Translations under genes and position numbers: made by a program
DNA from: Deltaproteobacteria bacterium
GTDB taxonomy: Bacteria; Bdellovibrionota; UBA1018; UBA923
Assembly (NCBI GenBank): GCA_016194725.1
Contig: JACQAW010000365.1
Span: forward strand, 1 to 14,347
Direction of reading: 5' to 3'
Length of the DNA: 14,347 nt
The notes under the pieces: model-generated
Database searches by the model: none
What the model was told of the DNA's origin: nothing
The model's input: the letters and a program-made list of their open reading frames with translations, nothing else
Shown here: positions 12,856-14,347 of the stretch, in pieces
Layout: every line of letters starts with the position of its first letter
Position numbering within the stretch: the first letter of the stretch is position 1

Positions 12856-13733
12856 AAATACTGCTAATGCATTTTGCTCTCTTACTCGTTGGAACCGCTG
12901 CTTTTGCTAGTTACGAGGGGCCATCGCCTCTGCAGAACATCAAGGTGGCATTCACGATCACCAAGAACTCGAATGGGTTGTTTACCTACGGCTATTCAGT
13001 TACGAACCCCTCGACGAACGATGGCGCAATTTTTTCCATCGATATATTCATCGGTCGCGACCCAGTAAGCGACGTTGATCTTCCGTCGACCGGGTTCACG
13101 CATTGCAAGATCGCGGACGAGACGAATCCGAATGGGTTCCAGGGAAAGTACTTCGCTGTTCCTGTCGGATCGACCGCGCCGGACAAATGGTCTTGCGGAT
13201 ATGGCCATCTAGCTGGCTATGCCCCCGCCGTCTTCGGCTGGGGTTCGATCGACGCGCCCTACAGGATCAAGCCCGGCACTTCACTGAGCGGATTCACTTT
13301 AAACTCGTACGGGGTACCTGCGATTCAAGATGTCCTGATGGAACCCGCCATTGATCAAGACAATCTCCCGCCGGAGTATCAGGAGAATTTGAAGAAGATA
13401 GTCGCCTTGGAAAAGAAGGTGAAGTGGATGGGCAAGACCGTTGGCCCAAAAGCGCCACCCAAGGTCTTCGACGGTGGCAACTTCATTGCGAACCTAATCG
13501 CGTTGGTAAATCAGTCGAGAGCGCAAGGCTGGATCGACAACGACGGCATCGTGACGAGCCTCTTGGCGAAGCTCAACACGGCGCAGTCAAAACTTCCGAG
13601 TGACACGAAGACGGCGAAGAATACGCTGAGTGCGTTTATGAACGAGGTATCGGCTCAGAACGGGAAGCACCTGACGAGCGAAGCCTACGCGCTTCTTTAC
13701 TTCAACGCCCAGTACGCGGTGAACCACTTGTAA
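12852..13733 (+). CDS. Secreted protein with FIMAH-like C-terminal domain
   Basis: A 293-residue exported protein. The signal peptide MKILLMHFALLLVGTAAFA is cleaved before SYEG. Residues 22-165 are a beta-rich domain with paired cysteines (THCKIAD, WSCGYGH) that I cannot name. A charged linker (about 176-200) follows. The last 90 residues are helical and fit the FIMAH-type pattern: DNDGIVTSLLAKLNTAQSKL, then NTLSAFMNEVSAQNGKHLTS and AYALLYFNAQYAVNHL to the end. This domain typically ends exported proteins; its biochemical role is not established. ATG 12852 overlaps the preceding stop as ATGA and has GGAGG five bases upstream, so translation is coupled to the 819-residue protein. They may act on the same surface structure or polymer, which is inference from linkage. 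Confidence 0.85.
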   Translation: MKILLMHFALLLVGTAAFASYEGPSPLQNIKVAFTITKNSNGLFTYGYSVTNPSTNDGAIFSIDIFIGRDPVSDVDLPSTGFTHCKIADETNPNGFQGKYFAVPVGSTAPDKWSCGYGHLAGYAPAVFGWGSIDAPYRIKPGTSLSGFTLNSYGVPAIQDVLMEPAIDQDNLPPEYQENLKKIVALEKKVKWMGKTVGPKAPPKVFDGGNFIANLIALVNQSRAQGWIDNDGIVTSLLAKLNTAQSKLPSDTKTAKNTLSAFMNEVSAQNGKHLTSEAYALLYFNAQYAVNHL

Positions 13734-13737
13734 CCGG

Positions 13738-14347
13738 ATGAGGAAGACCAACAACAGTAATAACTCGAAAACCATGCAGGTTCAGGTCGGCCACCAATAC
13801 AAACTGAAGGTTTCGTTGCCTGATACGCTTGAAGATGACATTGCGCCGTATGGGACCGGAATTATGGCGACCGTTCCGCCGTCGACTTTTGCTGGCGGTA
13901 GCGGATGCTCACTCGCTGGGCTTCAGAGTACAACGCGAACGGTGCAGATCGATTGCGTCGATGAGACCGGCGCGCTCGCAAGCGATCCGGCTGGTTCTTG
14001 CTCCTACACGATGGCTTTCGTCGAAGGGCCGAAGAACGGCGGCCATGATGATTCGACGCATGCGCTCGGACGACCTCTCGCGGAATCGTTTCCACAGAAC
14101 GATCCTTCGACTCAGGTGCCGATGGATGGCGGGACGGCCTCGGTCACGGTCTACATGCCGGAGGTCGCTGGCGACGTCGCAGTTAACGTCGGCGGTCGAG
14201 ACCCGTATGGCAACGCGCTTACCGCCGATCCGCTGATCTTCGAGGTTAAGCTCAGGGATCTCAGCCCGATGAGCATCGCGGGCCTGAGCTTCAGTGTCGA
14301 TAGCCATCCAGGCGATGGAGCGGCTGCTACGAGCGACTTCACTACGG
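13738..14347 (+). CDS. Partial paralogue of the 819-residue secreted protein, lacking signal peptide (open to window edge)
   Basis: An uninterrupted frame of 203 codons runs off the right edge. Its start MRKTNNSNNSKTMQVQVGHQ resembles the end of a CARDB repeat (SNNTASTQVQVVAPYKLV, from residue 503 of the 819-residue protein). The next 190 residues follow the same order of motifs as residues 515-690 there: TVQIDCVDETG against PVVVSCIDTTTG, NGGHDDSTHALGRP against DGGHKHRGGTFGRQP, MPEVAGDVAVNVGG against PPEAAGDLVLTIKG, and LSPMSIAGL near LTALPASNV. Similarity extends to DNA (CAGGTTCAGGTCG at 13777 and 11920, with ATACAAACT nearby in both). It has no signal peptide, CARDB repeats or Shine-Dalgarno, so it may be a 5'-truncated copy. 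However, its ATG is only four bases after the previous TAA, so re-initiation is possible. The zinc-motif region, if present, would lie beyond the window. Confidence 0.6.
   Translation, partial: MRKTNNSNNSKTMQVQVGHQYKLKVSLPDTLEDDIAPYGTGIMATVPPSTFAGGSGCSLAGLQSTTRTVQIDCVDETGALASDPAGSCSYTMAFVEGPKNGGHDDSTHALGRPLAESFPQNDPSTQVPMDGGTASVTVYMPEVAGDVAVNVGGRDPYGNALTADPLIFEVKLRDLSPMSIAGLSFSVDSHPGDGAAATSDFTT

Noticed and set aside
13829..14236. Plus-strand 135-codon frame rich in Arg
   Set aside because: Out-of-frame shadow of the 13738-14347 coding frame, which has homology to the upstream protein.

Overview
The window is about 14.3 kb of high-GC, gene-dense DNA with strong Shine-Dalgarno sites, Sec-type signal peptides, a Cache-HAMP sensor and 4-nt start/stop overlaps. 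This points to a Gram-negative-style bacterium. The mix of a bacterial topoisomerase VI, a two-domain Nfu protein, a MOFRL-family glycerate 2-kinase, periplasmic cupredoxin, CARDB/Pro-Thr secreted proteins and a FIMAH-like domain would suit a deltaproteobacterial or Bdellovibrionota-like lineage. That placement is an inference from gene content only; no rRNA or other marker is present.

Layout. At the left edge (1-77, minus) is the signal peptide of a gene that runs out of the window. A small cysteine-tailed protein (162-482, plus) converges on, and overlaps, a minus-strand housekeeping pair: Nfu iron-sulfur scaffold (461-1027) and glycerate 2-kinase (1083-2357). Next, also on minus, come the two subunits of a type IIB topoisomerase, Topo VI B (3620-5308) and A (2475-3623), overlapping by ATGA. 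They sit behind their own TATAAT box, which may give an almost leaderless mRNA.

From 9486 down to 5380 lies a tightly coupled minus-strand set of four genes: a Cache-HAMP membrane sensor with no output domain, an ABC-exporter-fold protein in which every nucleotide-binding motif is degraded, a 66-residue single-pass membrane protein, and a periplasmic type-1 copper protein. Each junction overlaps. This is the best candidate in the window for an undescribed system: a sensor, a pseudo-ABC membrane module and a cupredoxin that appear to be made together. A degenerate GTNCCN hexamer repeat (9587-9653) separates it from an upstream YdcZ-type DMT transporter gene (9659-10096).

The right third (10396 to the end, plus strand) is a secreted-protein locus. 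It holds an 819-residue protein (signal peptide, Pro-Thr linker, two near-identical CARDB-like repeats, and a C-terminal domain with an M15/LAS peptidase-like zinc motif), followed by an ATGA-coupled secreted protein with a FIMAH-like C-terminus. After these comes a third reading frame, open to the window edge, that is a paralogue of the middle of the first protein but lacks its signal peptide and CARDB repeats. The internal repeats and partial paralogy show that this locus grows by duplication.

No rRNA, tRNA, CRISPR array, insertion sequence or phage gene was recognised.
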